A stretch of DNA of 64,000 nucleotides from Linyphia triangularis (GCA_963978545.1 OZ021726.1:30228459-30292458); one strand, 5' to 3'. Shown: positions 36,971-51,496, counted from the first letter of the stretch. Numbers and translations are program-made. Notes: generated by a model from the sequence alone, not told the origin.

Positions 36971-37827
36971 TCTGTTATTTGAAGTCGCCATAAAGAAGAA
37001 AGGTTATTTCATATTTATTTTGGAACTTTCAAAATTGTTTATTACATTAATAATAGTGATATGCATCTGGTTCAATAATAGTTCTTATTAACAGAATAAC
37101 AAAGTATACAAATTTGGATGCATAATATTTGAAAAGGATATTCTTTTTTTCATCTTGAATTATTGGAATATTGGTTTCCAAAGTTAGTATACTGTAACGT
37201 TAAATAAAACTATTAATAACTTGTTTCTAAGTTCATTAATAATCTACCATGAAAAATCTATCTTTTGATCCAGACAGCATTGTACAAATTTTCAACTTCT
37301 AATATTTAAATTTTCTCTCAGTAAAAGTTAAAAACATATGATAAAAAAAAAAAGTCAATGTAGCCTATTTTTAAAAACAAAAATCTTCTCAAATTGGCAA
37401 TAAATCCTTTGAGTGAACAATTTTGTCACCGAATATTCGCATTCTAATCCGTTATCTCTATTTGCATTCCAATTTGGTGTGACCAAATATTTATCAAGGA
37501 AGATCTCTTCTGAATAAATGCAAATCCAACTAGAAGTTTTACTTGTATTTTATATACTAATGTTATCAATATATTATAACTGCTAAATGACATCTACGTA
37601 CAGCATTTATAACTTGTGCTTAGGTATTTACAGATGGACTTTCTATCAACATTTCTTGTACTTCCGGTCTTAATCTTAAATTGATTTTTATATGAGAATT
37701 CGTCGGGATGAGACCATTCATTTAACACAACTCACACTGCTGTATTGCATGTAATTTTATTCAGGAATTTTAACCTCTGAAAAACCAACAGAATTTGTAA
37801 TTTCATCTTAGGTGGAACAACATTATT
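36971..37827. other. AT-rich stretch, no gene seen
   Basis: Nothing beyond A/T runs is visible. Confidence 0.5.
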
Positions 37828-38115
37828 AGCCAACGTCGGGAATAAGGGATTTGGAAGATTGGCAATTGTGGTCGAAACTCGAGCATAGTTCCAAAACACA
37901 TGATTAAAAAAAATAAAAAATATATAAATTAATTAAAAAATATAAACGAGCCAAAAAATATCCCAAAACTTATAATTTTTGTCCTCCAGCCTTTCTTATC
38001 AATACAATATTTGAATTTTAAAACTGCACATCAAAATGTCAAACTTTCAGCATATTTTGTCCAGCATTGGACGAGATTGGCCATTATCTGAAACAACAGC
38101 CGATTTACAAACTTC
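37828..38115 (-). mobile_element. MITE-like repeat family A, copy 3 (inverted)
   Basis: Reversed, it reads GGCCAATCTCGTCCAATGCTGGACAAAATATGCTG, then TTTTAAAATTCAAATATTG, GATAAGAAAGGCTGGAGG, a long A/T run and GTTTTGGAACTATGCTCGAG. This is the same block order as copies 1 and 2. It ends in ...CCCGACGTTGGCT, inverse to the start of copy 1. Confidence 0.55.
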
Positions 38116-38520
38116 CATATAGCCACCATTTTTGTGCAAGGAGGTCTCAGAATATTTACTTGAGGCGTTTGGACCAGCATTGCCAGATCTCGGTCTTAAA
38201 TTCTTAGGTAGGCAATTTTTCGCAAGGGCATTTTGTGCAAAGTATATTTAATAATATGTTTACCTACTGAAATATCAATAGCACTTAAGAAAATTAAGAC
38301 TTCCTGCACTTTAAAAAGTACTAAGAAAGGCACTATGTCGAAATATGGGTGTGAGGAAACCAACAGTATTAAAAATACTGCGTCTGGCAACGCTGGTTCG
38401 GACAGATGGACACATGACATTCTCTCTAAGTTAATTCAATGGAGAATCTATAATTTAAACCTGATATAATAGTGTTGTTAGCATTTATTACAATTTTTCA
38501 AGTGATGTCCTTATTTTCTG

Positions 38521-38608
38521 TATGTTTATTTTCTGTACCTCTTATGTTTATTTTCTGTACCTCTTATGTTTATTTTCTGTACCTCTTATGTATATTTTCT
38601 GTATTGCA
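38521..38608. repeat. 22-bp minisatellite, about four units
   Basis: TATGTTTATTTTCTGTACCTCT starts at 38521, 38543, 38565 and 38587 with one substitution in the last unit. Confidence 0.92.
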
Positions 38609-39779
38609 GTCAAAATATAATTTTTTTTTAAATTGATCTATACCTAGTAACAATTAACGATCAAATCCGTGTTTTAATTCAAATATTAGTTTAAGATCGA
38701 AAAGAAAGTTCAAAGTAAAAAAAAAAGTATTAAATATCTCTTTAAAATATCGAAAAATATCGAAAGCCAACATTCAAAATTGATCCCATTTGATACATGT
38801 GGATCCTTCAATATTCAATTTCAATTAAACTCTAACATTATCATCAGTCCATCAATATTCAATTCTAAATCCAACTAGCTCCCTGGAGATTGAACACAAC
38901 TATAAAGAAAATGGGCTGAATCACCAAAATATTCGTTTCGAAATTAGATACTAACATGTTTCGTAATTTTCCTAATCTATTGTAAATTTGATTAGGTGAT
39001 TGAGACGAAGAGTCAAAAATTAGATTTGGGTAAGTTCCAATTTCTCCTTCTTTCAATGTGACTCTGTTTTACTAAGCCCCGGAGTCATTTTCCAAACTTA
39101 TTTCCGATGTTTTTTCATAACGAAAATGAGATTATGTATCGAGTTTGAGAAAAGTACAGTTTTTTTTTTTTTTTTTTTTTTTCTTTTTCTGGTTAGGAAA
39201 ATATAATGGCAAAAAATTAATTTTACGATATGATAATGAGTAACGTGGAAAAATATATTTTTTTAATGGATTTTAAGCACAGCGTTATTAGGAGAGTGGT
39301 AGCATCGAATGGCAACACTTGTGACATGTATGAGAAGAATCACAATAGATCTCCAGAAACTAATTCTAATTTTCAATTTCTTTTAGCCAATCACAATACG
39401 TGCTTCATTCATTCCAATGCAAAGGAATTGACTTTGACGTCGTCACGCCTAATATTTGTATTGCATTCAATGTTTTTAGTTTTGCGGAATCTTCAATGTT
39501 ACTTTTTATTTATAAAATAGAAACAAATTAACCTCTATTAATTTCTGTACACCTTCAAAATTAACGTTATGATTTCATTAAGGTGATTTACCAAATTGCA
39601 GGGATAACTCATTATTCAAACTAATTACCACCGGATCTTTTATAGAAACTCTATAAGAAATTGTTGTAAATGTATTTTAATAACCTAATAAAATGTAATA
39701 AACATAAATGTCCACGAGTTTAAAATATTGTTTTATAACCACGTGCCAAAAATTAAACTTTTCTTAACCAGAAAAATCT

Positions 39780-39811
<32 letters not shown>

Positions 39812-42800
39812 CACTTAACACGAGGAGTGAGGAAAGTAACTTCTCACTCTGTTTTGTTACGTGTTGCTTTTTTCCATGTTATTCTGTTCCATTATCCATC
39901 TTGTACTCCAAAATGAACTTTTATATCTACACTTGAAATAAACATTTTCTGTAATACATTTATCTACTAAATCGTTTAGTTCCACAGCCAACTGGTAGGA
40001 ATATTATTATAGAAATTGTCCCAACAATTCCTCAAGCTATAATAAATTTATATAAATGCATGCATATAAAATTTGCAATAAATGCAAAATGTATTTAAAT
40101 ACCAGTTATATATAAATACAACGAATTATTGATAAATTTAGACGACCAACTCAAATCGAAAAAATATATAACAATGGAACAGAATGGACACGAAATAAAG
40201 AATCAAGCAACAAAACAGACCAAAGTTTCTCCCGAAAAAACATAATTAAATTTTCAGAGGAAACATCTGCTGATCTGGTTTCCACTTAGTTTTTCAAAAC
40301 ATTATTTTTTCAACACTGATTCAGCTTGTGACTCTTTTTATCTTCGTTTCCTGCCATTTTCTTCAGCACATAGACATTTCCGTTCAACTATTTTTCGTTG
40401 AACTATTCTTTGGTTCTTCAAATATTTTTCAACAACCTAGTTTCTTTTAATGGCTTCGCCACTCACGTAGTTTCTCGTTTTCGCGAGGTGTGATGATGTA
40501 TGTTTATTTACTCTCGTTGATTCTACTAATACCATGGGTGGCTCTACAGATAGATTTTTATTTGCCTCTAAAGAAGTTTTTTTGAACATTTGAAATTCTT
40601 CTCAAGAGACCATTTGCAATGCAACAGCGTTTTTATCAAACGTTGGCTTAATGCGTTTTAATGGATAAATATATTTTTGGAAATGTTTACTTTTTTAAAT
40701 CCTTTGTATTAACTTCGATTTTGTGTGTATTGGTGGTTGGCTGGGTACTAGGGTGGGCCGAAAAAATTATTTTTAGAAATATTAAATGTAATGGGTATCG
40801 AAAGTTGCCTTATGATACCAGTAAATAGCACATAATCTTCAAAAAAATATATTAATATCTTGAGGTATCTTCCAGCCAATAAGTATTTCACAGTACTTAA
40901 TGAATGTAAAAAGGGGACGGATATGTAACAGAGTTTTCATATGTTTAAATAAAAAAAATTCATATCCTTGGATTGGACATGGAGTAATACTCAACCTATC
41001 ATACATTCTTCCCTTGACTACTTAAATCTTCTAACGTAACCACGTTTGCTATATTGTAAAGGTTTGATACTGATTTTTTTTATGTTTGATAATTGTAAAA
41101 TTACTTGAGTTTGTGCCTGATTCTCCTAAAACAAGTCAAGAACTAAATTTGAGAATGTCTAAAGAACCGTTGTCGGTGACTACTGATATGCTCAAGAAAG
41201 TATGACTAATAGCTGATTACCGATTAAATGTTAAAATGGCACTAAAGGTAATCACAAGGTAGAGCTAATGAAATGAGCTTTGAATTTATTTCTATTAATC
41301 TGTGTAAACTTTAAGTTTTCACCTTTGTTTGTTAAACACTTATAGCCAGTGAAATCGATTTGAATTAATCTGTATATCTAAAAAGAAATGGTAAATAAAT
41401 GTTTTTAAACGGAAACAGAAATTTTAAATAACAAGTTTCATGTAACTTTAAAGTCTACAGTCTAATGATATCAATGCGAAACATATTGAAAAATATAATA
41501 TTTTTTTTAATTTCTTCAAGCCTTAGATATTTACATTTTTGAATGAAGTAAAACTGAAAAAGGACGTATGTAAGAAAAATGTAAATAAGAAACTTCATTA
41601 ACAAAGTTTTATCGATACGTTGATTAATGCAAATTATTATTAATCATTAATTATATAAACTTAATATTAAATGCCGCTATTTATTTGGTTAGTTTTTTTT
41701 AATAGTATTAGTAATTTTTTAAAGGGTTATAAATTTTTTCAAGTTAAGCACGTTGATAATGCACCTGTTTCAATACAATATTCAATACAATAACTAAAAT
41801 CCAGCATAAAAGACCTATCTTCTATTGTAATTTCATTTATGTCAGACTCCTTAAAATCAAAGTCTAAAGTTTTTTCTTTCTAAAATTTCTTGTGAAACAC
41901 TATCGATAAGTTAATCAATAAGGTTGAATTTATTGATTTACATTTATTTCAAAATTTTATCTTACAATATATTTTTTTAATTTATATTTAGAGGGTAATA
42001 TAAAGTTGTCGGGTGATGTGGAATAGGAGCTTACATTTCTAGGTAACGAACTAAATATGACAACAAATAGTTTTAATAACCCTTTTTAGCCTAATTTAGT
42101 TGCGTAATTTCCAAGTACAGCCAACTTATCTGCGCTGACATGATCATCTGGGCCCACAGAAAACAAGCCATACAATACCTAGTATTCTATATAACCTGAC
42201 ACGCCTTTTTGGAAACAATAGCCTTGTAACTAAACGGAAGGAGTCAGCAGCTGAACAATGAGTATTACATGAAAAAATTTCACTGTTTAAATATACCCTT
42301 TGTTTCATTGTGCAAGGCAAACTTTTAATAATTACTGCAGGCCTTTGAAAATTTACCATAAGAATTTTCTTGAAAATAGAAAAGAAATGTCATTCTAAAG
42401 CAAACTTAATGATTCAATCAAATAAACTACATTAAATGCAAAGCATTATAATAGTATATAGAAGTATTTTATGATACTTTCATTTGGCAGACTAATTTAA
42501 TGAAGAGGTTAAACTGGGTTTCCATGATAACGAATAATTCCATAAGAAATCCCTCGACATTATTCAATAAAACTTTTTGAAAAATTGCCACGCTTTACGA
42601 GAAGGCTTTTGATGCATAATTTATACCGTCAAATGGGATGATATTGTGTTATAAAGTCATGAGAAATACCCTCAAACACGCGATAGTTCCTGATAAATTT
42701 TAAAATATTGTAACCTCTTTTATGCTTATATAAGTTAATAGCTTATTTTAACGTGCTAAAACATCCATAGAAGTAGTTATAAATTGTATAGCGTTCCAAT

Positions 42801-43724
42801 TGTTATAAATGAAGACTGTCTATATCAAATATAACTTTCTATTTACTGTATTTAGTACGAAACATCGTTCTAAAGAATACTCACGCAAGTAATGTAATTT
42901 CTAAATGGATTACGTGTTTCGTAGGAAAAACAACAAGCCTTGCGTGGGGTCTAGTAATTATGTAGATGGGGATAAATGCTTGTTTAATTTACAAACAAAA
43001 CTGTTTGCGTAGTGGGTTGGAAGGTTAGATAGCATGTGCTTGCAAATTTAAGTATGCATTTTGAGGGCTTTATTTTGCTACGATATTTCACTGTCTCTTG
43101 AGGGTTAATTTCGTAATATAAGTTGGCTTTGGATCATTTTATATTTATTGAAAGAACATACAGTCAGAATGAAAACTGATTAAATTTTCTTGAAATTACA
43201 ATCTTATATATTGAATATATTTAGAGTATTTAGAGATGGTGTTCAAATTAAGTTTAATCACTTAAAAATTCGAACTTTATTTGTATAGAATATTACACTA
43301 AAGGGTTTAACTCGGAAAATTGCAAGATCAAATTTCCACGTCAAAAACAATTGTAGTTTTCTCAAAAACGCTACTTGTTATATTGCTGAAGCAAAGTATT
43401 TTGCTAAGAGAATCGTGTTTTGTTCAATAGTGGTCATCAAAATACTCACTTTTGTCATGTCCCTGGTCTTCCAGAGTTATTCATTTTCGCAATTGTCGAT
43501 TCATTTCTCAATGCCTTTTCTTATTTCGTTTGACAATGTGCATTAGTAAAACATGAAGTACAATAATTAATTAGACTTATTTAAATATCGAATTCAAATT
43601 AGACTCATTCAATGAAAAAATATTGGAAGAGTTTTAATTAAGTTACAATTGACTCGTCTTACAGAATCTAAATATTTTTCTAAAATTTTTAAATGCTCCT
43701 CTGTTTAATGTTATGCTTATCAAA
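38609..43724. other. AT-rich stretch, no gene seen
   Basis: Contains a T-run (about 39161-39182) and an A27 run (about 39785-39811). Frames at 39230-39520 and 42144-42359 (minus) lack splice context and known domains. No repeat partner within the window. Confidence 0.45.
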
Positions 43725-44124
43725 AATAGTTTTGTTGAGAATTTGTGTGTATGTGTAATGAATAATTTTTTTGAAATAAAACGTTTTTACATCTACTCAG
43801 TGGTTATAAATTGTAATTTCAATTCACTATAATCTAAATGTAATTTTGATTGTTTCTTTTATGCTTTATGTTGTGTCAACGTTTATCTTATTAACTGCCT
43901 TATTAACTGCCTTGTTAACTGTTTGTCTTATTAACTGTCTTATTAAATAGTTTTGTTGAGAATTTGTGTGTATGTGTGATGAATATTTTTTTGAAATAAA
44001 ACGCTTATATCTACACTGTGGTTATTAATTGTAAATGCAATTCATTATAATCTATGTATTATTTTTTTGTTTTTGTTTTTTTTCTTTTCTGTTGTGTCAA
44101 CGTTTGTCTTATTAACTGCCAGTA
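43725..44124. repeat. Diverged tandem duplication with period about 221 bp
   Basis: AATAGTTTTGTTGAGAATTTGTGTGT starts at 43725 and again at about 43946. Both copies continue with GAAATAAAACG, a CATTATAATCTA-like block, TTGTGTCAACGTTT and CTTATTAACTGC. The first copy has an added short array of CTTATTAACTGC-type units (about 43886-43946). Confidence 0.85.
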
Positions 44125-47100
44125 AAAAAACGTTCTTTATTGTTATAGTTTAAAATACTATTTGCAAAAAAATAAATAAAAATAAATTCACTTCAATAAA
44201 GATTCTGACTAGTAATAACATATTTTTAATAGAAAATATTATATAATTTTGATAGATTTCTTGAAGTTTCATTGGAGCATAAGACACATAGCATAGACCA
44301 GTTCATCATGTCAAATGTTGAAAGCTTATATTTCACAAGACTCTGCATACTACCAGATGTGAAAAGATTTCCAGAAATGGCCACAAAAATAGAACGTAAA
44401 AATATACAGAGACCAGTATCTAGGAACATTTCTAATTTATTCTATGTTCCTACGTGATTAAGCCAAGACTTATGTTTCTACGAATTGACTAAAATATCCC
44501 ATAGGGGTATTCTTTTAATAATGGTGGGAAAATCGGAAATGACTTGCACATAGCCCTTGTGTAGTACCTCGTATTCCCTTGTGTAGTAGCATTGACTTCT
44601 GAGCCATTTACCTGAGTGCGTTGCTCTGTGTAATTACCAAAGAGTGCGACTCTTTTAGAATAATAAAGATCACGAGGAACAAAGAAGTAGGACTAGGGTT
44701 GTGTGAGGGGTAATTTTATCAAAGGGATTGTTGAGAGGGAGATTTGTTATGGGTGTTTTCTTTAGCGAAATTGGAATTGGAGGAATTTGTTTTCTTTAGA
44801 TGAAATTTTCTAAGCTTTAAAGTGAAATTGGAAAAAGATTAGAATGAAATGTACTTGAAAATATCGCTGAATGGTTAAAAATTTGTTATGAGCTAAGTTC
44901 GATTCAGCCTACAAATTGATTATAGGATAAATAGTTTTTCTGCATGTTGCTAATGCAATGCTTTTACTCAAGCTACACTTTTAGTTGCATAGTTTGTGAG
45001 GTTGGCTGAGGTTCAAGGCTTAGTTTCATTTTATTATTTTTATACCATGAAATTACTGCATTATGCTGGTTAAAAATAAATTCCGTATCTGCACTTTACC
45101 AAAAAATACATATCCTGTCATATGTAACTTTCTTTTATGATATTGCCCAAATTGCTAGAGACTTTTTTTATGCAAATAATCGTAGAAATTTTTAATTATT
45201 CATTCCATCCACTTTTTATAAGACAATTATAAAGGCAATTTTGAACTTATGATGTATTTCCTTAAGATAGAAGTGCAAATAGGTTTTCTGAGTCTAAAAT
45301 TGTTAATTAGAAGCGAGGATGGAAGCCAGAAAGTAGACAAAATGTTTAGTCCTTTATTTGACGGAAAGATGCAACATTGACAATGGAGGAAAGGGAGAAA
45401 AAATTATAACCGAATAATGTTATATAATGTTGGAAGAACCGACGTCAAATATACATGTGACACCTGTTACATTAAAGCATTCAGCTTGCTTTACTTCGAG
45501 CATTATTGGTTACCTGGTAGAAGGAATTAGCATGGAGAACTTGATAGAAGTTTGATGATGTGGAACTGTTGTTAACACAGGAATATACAAAGGTTTAAAA
45601 AAATGCATATGTGTCAATAGGTCATTTTTCGGTTCGTAAGCTAACTACATGGAAACGAGCTTCTTTTCAGAAACCTTTTACAACATCTGGATGTTGCCAC
45701 ATCATGTCATAAAGCCTTTTTAGAACCTTTGAAGTTGGTCACATGTGAAACTATGGAAGTAATTAAATTTGAGAAAATGTCACAATCGGCCAATTGGCAA
45801 AAAGGTATTGAGTACAAATCAGCAACTTGAAGTACATTTGTCAGGCTGTATCCGATGGACACTATACACCGAGTTTGGACAAGAGAGATCCCGGAAAATA
45901 GCCTATTCCCTTTGGCTAACCGCTACTAATAAGGTATGGAGATTGTATATCACAACAGAGAGAGAGAGAGATGATCCACTTTACTACAGTATGAGGACTC
46001 TTTCCAAACACGTAATGAAGGTATACTTCATTGTATGGTTAACCACTAAGACAATATTACATTGTACTAATGTAGCAAAAATTTGGGTGTTTGAATTCTT
46101 CGAGGTACCACTGGAAGACATAGGAGTTAAAATGTTCGGTTATCCAACGTAAAGAATATCGTGGCTATATAGAAAACATACTGTTCTGAGTAATGAACGA
46201 CGACCGTATGCACATCAAAACATTAGTAATCAATAGCATCCTTTGAGCAAGAAAAGCAACAAAGAAATAAATGGAGATCAAAACTTATTCTAGCCAATTT
46301 ACTCCAGCAAAACTTCCTTTTAAAAAAAAAAAAATGTCTTAAAAATATAAAACTTTTCACAATTTCCTCTATTATAAGCAATTATAAGTAATGAAATTAA
46401 TTTATCAAACATTAAATATGTCATTGTATAGTATACTACTACTATAAGCAATTGAAAAGCAATAAAATGAATCAACAACATTAAATATGTCTATATATAG
46501 TTCTGAAGTGGAAGATTTGATTAAATTCAAATATTTTTAGACTACATTAAAATATTTAAATAAATTGAGGAATTGAAAAATACAAATTAAAAGCAAAGTC
46601 AAAAATATGCATTTATACCTATTTCAAAAGATCATTCTTATAAAGGAGAATAAAATTATGAAATGGAACAATGTCATCAGTTTGTTTATTTGCCGTGGAT
46701 GTGTAAAGTTAATGCATAAACTATCGAAAATCGATTTAAAGTGGGTTGTATAGTTATCGGAAATGTTTTAAGAGTGAACATATCAGTTTTCCATTTTCTC
46801 TCTTTATTTTTAACTGATAACAATTTACTGTTATCTTTAGGTTATTTCTACAATGAACTAAAATAGGAGCACACATTTTAAATGTTATAGTTTTTACGGC
46901 AGAGGTTTTTTTATATATATACTACGGAATAACGCGTTTTTTGTTTTTTAATAAACTTGAATCACTTTTCTCTGAAAGAATTGTTTCATTACTAAACTAT
47001 AAATAGTGTATGAATTTACAATTTACAAACAGTAATGATCACTTAATTTGTCGACATTCTTCAATTCATAAACTCCTTAAAGCTTTAAAAACATTCACGA

Positions 47101-47353
47101 ATTATATTTCTGAGACGCATTGTTATCGATATGAAACTGTTTCTTGGACCATTAAATTCTAAAATTGGAGTGGTTCGACAATTTGAAGCTTTAGCTTAAT
47201 TGTTTAACAGCTAAATATTAAGCCCAGTGCTTGGAGGGTTTATGATGATTGGTTGGTTGAAGTTTAACGACGCAAAAGTAACAAGTGGGCCTTATAGCAC
47301 CGAGGTTTATCATGGAGATCTTAAACAATTTATGACAATTCAAAAGCCGCATT
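44125..47353. other. AT-rich stretch, one unrecognised 127-codon frame
   Basis: The plus frame at 45769-46152 is the longest non-transposon frame here. It follows a stop directly, lacks an ATG for about 74 codons and matches no family I recognise. It could be part of an unidentified transposon or chance. Nothing else is supportable. Confidence 0.35.
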
Positions 47354-47437
47354 GCTGTTATTTGTTTCGTCTGTATAAATATCTGTTATTTGTTCCGTCT
47401 GTATAAATATCTGTTATTTGTTCCGTCTCTATAAATT
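47354..47437. repeat. 28-bp minisatellite, three units
   Basis: CTGTTATTTGTTCCGTCT with the following GTATAAATAT starts at 47355, 47383 and 47411, with one or two substitutions. Confidence 0.92.
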
Positions 47438-49014
47438 GCTTCATATCTGAATATTTATCTAGTGAAGTTATAATCAAACTAATGTATTTATCACAGGACA
47501 TTCAATAATTCACAGGGGTTGTTGGCATTCAATTCCAATTATAATGCATTTAATGTATAAATAAATTGTCCACTGAAGTCTTACTTTCACTAGATCGAAT
47601 GAACTTTAGTTACAATCAAAATGGTGGAATTGTTTACTGCTTACTTTAATACTAAGGAATGCTTTTTCAGCAGCTTGCGTTTCTGTTTGTTGCAATCAAA
47701 TAAAAGTAGAATTATATTTAATAAACTTTTAGTTATAATCAGGATGATGAAATTGTTTAATACATTGTTATAAATAAACTATTTTAATATTTTAATCTAA
47801 ATGACTCTTTTAGATCTCATTTCATCCTCGACTGCCATTATACTCTACGTGGTAATTCTGTTCCATCCAAACACAACCTTGATCCTGACACAAGTTCATA
47901 ATCATCAATATACCGCAAAAGACCGTTGCTATTGACAGAGCATGTCCGATGGCCCCTAAATAACGTTGTAACACGAGTCTATTTCAGAAACAAAACAATA
48001 ACTGCATTAATTTGTGGATGGGGGTGGGGGTCAGACAGGTGACACGCGAAGTCGCGTTGTATTGACTGTGGGCTGAGATGTGGAATAGGTCACATATGGA
48101 GGCTATGCTTATGGAAGAAATGAAACCGTTTTTCTGGGTTTTTTTTCCGTTTCATCCACACACGCGAAGATATTCTAAAGAGGAATTTCGTTGGGCTTCC
48201 AATTTAAAGACGTTTATCCCGGAATATAATCGGAATTTCTCTCCGTGTATCTTCCGAAGGCTCTATCTGTTATTTTTGCTTTCACTCTGGCTTATGTTGT
48301 CTTTCTGATGTTTATTGGTGAAAGGATTGAAATCGTTTGTTTGTTTGTTTTTTTGGTGGAAAAAAGATAGAATTGGATTTTATGTCGCTGAGTTTTATTG
48401 AAAAGGAAAGGCCTGAAAAGCTTTTCGCACTCCAAATTTCAAAACTTTACTTGTATGGAAATCGGACTTTTTGTATAATTTTTTTTAATGTAATCCATCT
48501 TTGTTGAAACAATAAGGTATTATTTTATTTATTTATCTGTACTTATTTTATTTATTTATGAGTATATTTATTTCTAGTTCGATACGAATAGAGTAGTATT
48601 AAGTATTGTTAAACAAGCATTTATTTGTATTCACTAACTTGTAGCTGCATTTTATGTAAATAAAAAAGCATTATGGGATAGAATTAATCAACATGTTTTG
48701 TTTACTTTTTCACATCGAAATCAGACATGGTCATAGAATCAAAAAACTGGATTTCAACATTTTACGATGTACCTACAGTAGAAATTTACTTTAAAACCAA
48801 AAGCGTTTTTTTTTTCCTTTCAAAATTCTTTATATATCTAAATGTAAGATGACTTCAAAATATAGTTTTTTTTATATACTCCAAATATTTCACTGGATTC
48901 AAGGTTCTTGAATATAATTACTTTTCTTTTTGAAATTAAATAAACATATATTTTGATATGTACGACATTGAGTGCAAGAAATTGTCACTGAAATTTCTAG
49001 ATTGATGTTATTTT
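47438..49014. other. AT-rich stretch, no gene seen
   Basis: About 48000-48300 is less AT-rich, with a G-rich GGGGGTGGGGGTC stretch near 48020 and a plus frame at 48078-48308 without splice context. No assignable feature. Confidence 0.4.
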
Positions 49015-49205
49015 TGATATTTATACAGAAGTAATAGATTAACAGATATTTATACAGAAGTAATAGATTAACAGATATTTATACAGAAGTAATAGATTAA
49101 CAGATATTTATACAGAAGTAACAGATATTTAGACAGAAGTAATAGATGTTTATACGGATGTTACACATATTTAAATGGAAGTAACAGATATTTATGCAGA
49201 AGTAA
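49015..49205. repeat. 29-bp minisatellite, regular then degenerate
   Basis: GATATTTATACAGAAGTAAT plus TAGATTAACA-type spacer, with landmarks at 49022, 49051, 49080 and 49109 (29 bp each). Several shortened or mutated units follow, up to about 49205. Confidence 0.92.
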
Positions 49206-51496
49206 CATCTCAACTGTTATTACAAATCATAAGTTTCTGGGTCTGGTAAAAGAACGAGGCAAGGAAATCAAAGATAAGGCCTACACAAAACAGAAGTGGA
49301 AAGTTGTAGTAAAAGAAAAAGAATACACATACAAAAACCCTATCGACATGAAAAAACCTAATAATACTGTGGATGCTTCACCATCAGCAAAACTCACGTA
49401 GTTTGAAGCATCTGATTAGTAGATTTAGAATAATAATGTAGAAACAGCTGAAACTGAGCAGTTAAAAAATTGAACTTAAAAATTCTACTAAATTGCTTTA
49501 TAATATCCATAGTGCACTCCAGGAACATCTGTATTATGCTGTGTATTACGACATTTATTTTACATTATAAAAAATACAAATATATTAGACGAGGAGGGAG
49601 TTGAAATTTCTTGAACAAGGCAATGGTAACTTTCGCTTGCCAAAGCGAGACATGATAGAAATTATCAATATGAAATATATTTTCTATGGGCCAGTAATTT
49701 TATAGGAAAGTAATACCTTTGTGGTAGATGCTAATGCAATTAATATTGCTTACAAATGTTACATAAAATTCTTCCAAGATTTGTGGATCTAAAATATGCT
49801 TGTTTGTAATACCAACATCTAAATAATATCATCTAAACTTTTCTTCCTTGCATAACATGTGAATCAAAACTAATATTGATATTTTATCATATTAGTTTAT
49901 TTTTGACATTCAAAAATTTAAAAACAAGTTGTGACTAATATTTTTCTCATGCGTCGCCAATAATTACTCCGAAGACGGGGAAATTCATGGTTACTTGATT
50001 AATGAAATTAAATAAAATGGTAAAATGATTATTTCAATAAATCGCATATTATTCAAGTTTGCACCCTACCTAAATTAGTTAATTTCTCTAACATACTTTT
50101 GGAGGTATACAGATCTTATTGTTTTTTGACAAGAATTCCCCCGAAATACCCTAATTAGTTACATTGTAGTGTTAGAAAATACTCCAAACTGTTTTTTGGA
50201 ACCATTGATTAATTAAACAATAATAAAACTTGTAAATTGTTGGTTTTACAACTTAACAAAATAACATTTTGTTTCAAACACTATTTTCCTAAATACAATG
50301 TTGGGTAAATAATTTTGAAACAAATATCAAAAAATAAGAATTTTAGAGTTTTTGAATTTTAACTAAACGCTTGTATTTTTCTGAAAGTTTACTTTAGAAG
50401 CTTGATTTTATTTTAAAATTAAATTTTAATACATTTTCAAGGAAGGAAGCCGATTTTGAAAAAGTAGGCGACTCTTATAAATAAAGAGGCTTTTATCAAA
50501 TTTAATAACGCAGCAACAATATTACATTTAACTTGCATAAAAAGTTACACAAGTACATTTTGGTTAATATTTCGGAAAATTTAATTTCCGTGAATTTAAT
50601 TACCACACTTTGCCTATGAGTCAAGTTATTTTTGTTCTAATTTGCCCATTTTGAAACACAAGTTACAAGTTAAAATTAATTTTAACATACTTTATTTTTT
50701 AGTTAATATTTGCTAAACTTTAAAAGATTTTTACTATCATCGTCAGAAACAAAAATTACTTCTTGATTTGATTTTGGTGGTTATTAAAGGATTCATTATA
50801 ATAAAAAAAAAAGCAATTACAACTACGAATAACCTACTGATTACAGATATGAACAACAAACAACATAATTATATTTACCTATGTCAACATTTTACTTGAT
50901 CCCTAAATTAAAATTATCACGTAAATATCTACTTATATTTCTCAGAAAATTTAATACTAAATAAGAAAATAATTTGAAGAAACTAATTTTTTCAATTCTC
51001 AAAACTATATGAATAGCTAAATATTCATAAATAATTCATCAAACAATTAAAATGCTCATATTTAAAGACATATTTTATATTTTTCTAAAAAAAATTATAT
51101 TTTTTAGCAATTTAATTTTGTTCAGAAAATTCAATAATATTTTAATAATATTAAAGATTTTTAATATCGACTTAATTTTCTAAGACAAAAAATAAATTTA
51201 AAAAAATACAACTTACTTATTAAATAAAATACAAGTAAACAGAATTTCAAAATACGATGGAACAGAGAGACAAACGTTATAAACTTATATTTTATCATAT
51301 CTTCCTTCCACAGAATAAATACTTCCAAACGTCGAAAGTGCTGCCATCAAAGCTATAAATATTGAATCATTTGATTACAATTATAAACCCATTACAAGTT
51401 CAAGAAAGCTTATTTACCCCAAACTCCTCCAAATATAACATACTTCTCCACTCACCTTCCCCAACAGCCAACCAGAAGGTCATAAGAATAATCCAC
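49206..51496. other. AT-rich stretch with one open, lysine-rich frame at its start
   Basis: The plus frame from within the minisatellite to the TAG at 49399-49401 is open for at least 66 codons, lysine-rich and without an early ATG. It may be a relic or chance. The remainder to about 51490 is AT-rich with no visible features. Confidence 0.35.

Noticed and set aside
45769..46152. 127-codon plus frame
   Set aside because: It begins directly after a stop, has no ATG for about 74 codons, no splice signals and no recognisable domain. The length is possible by chance over six frames of 64 kb.
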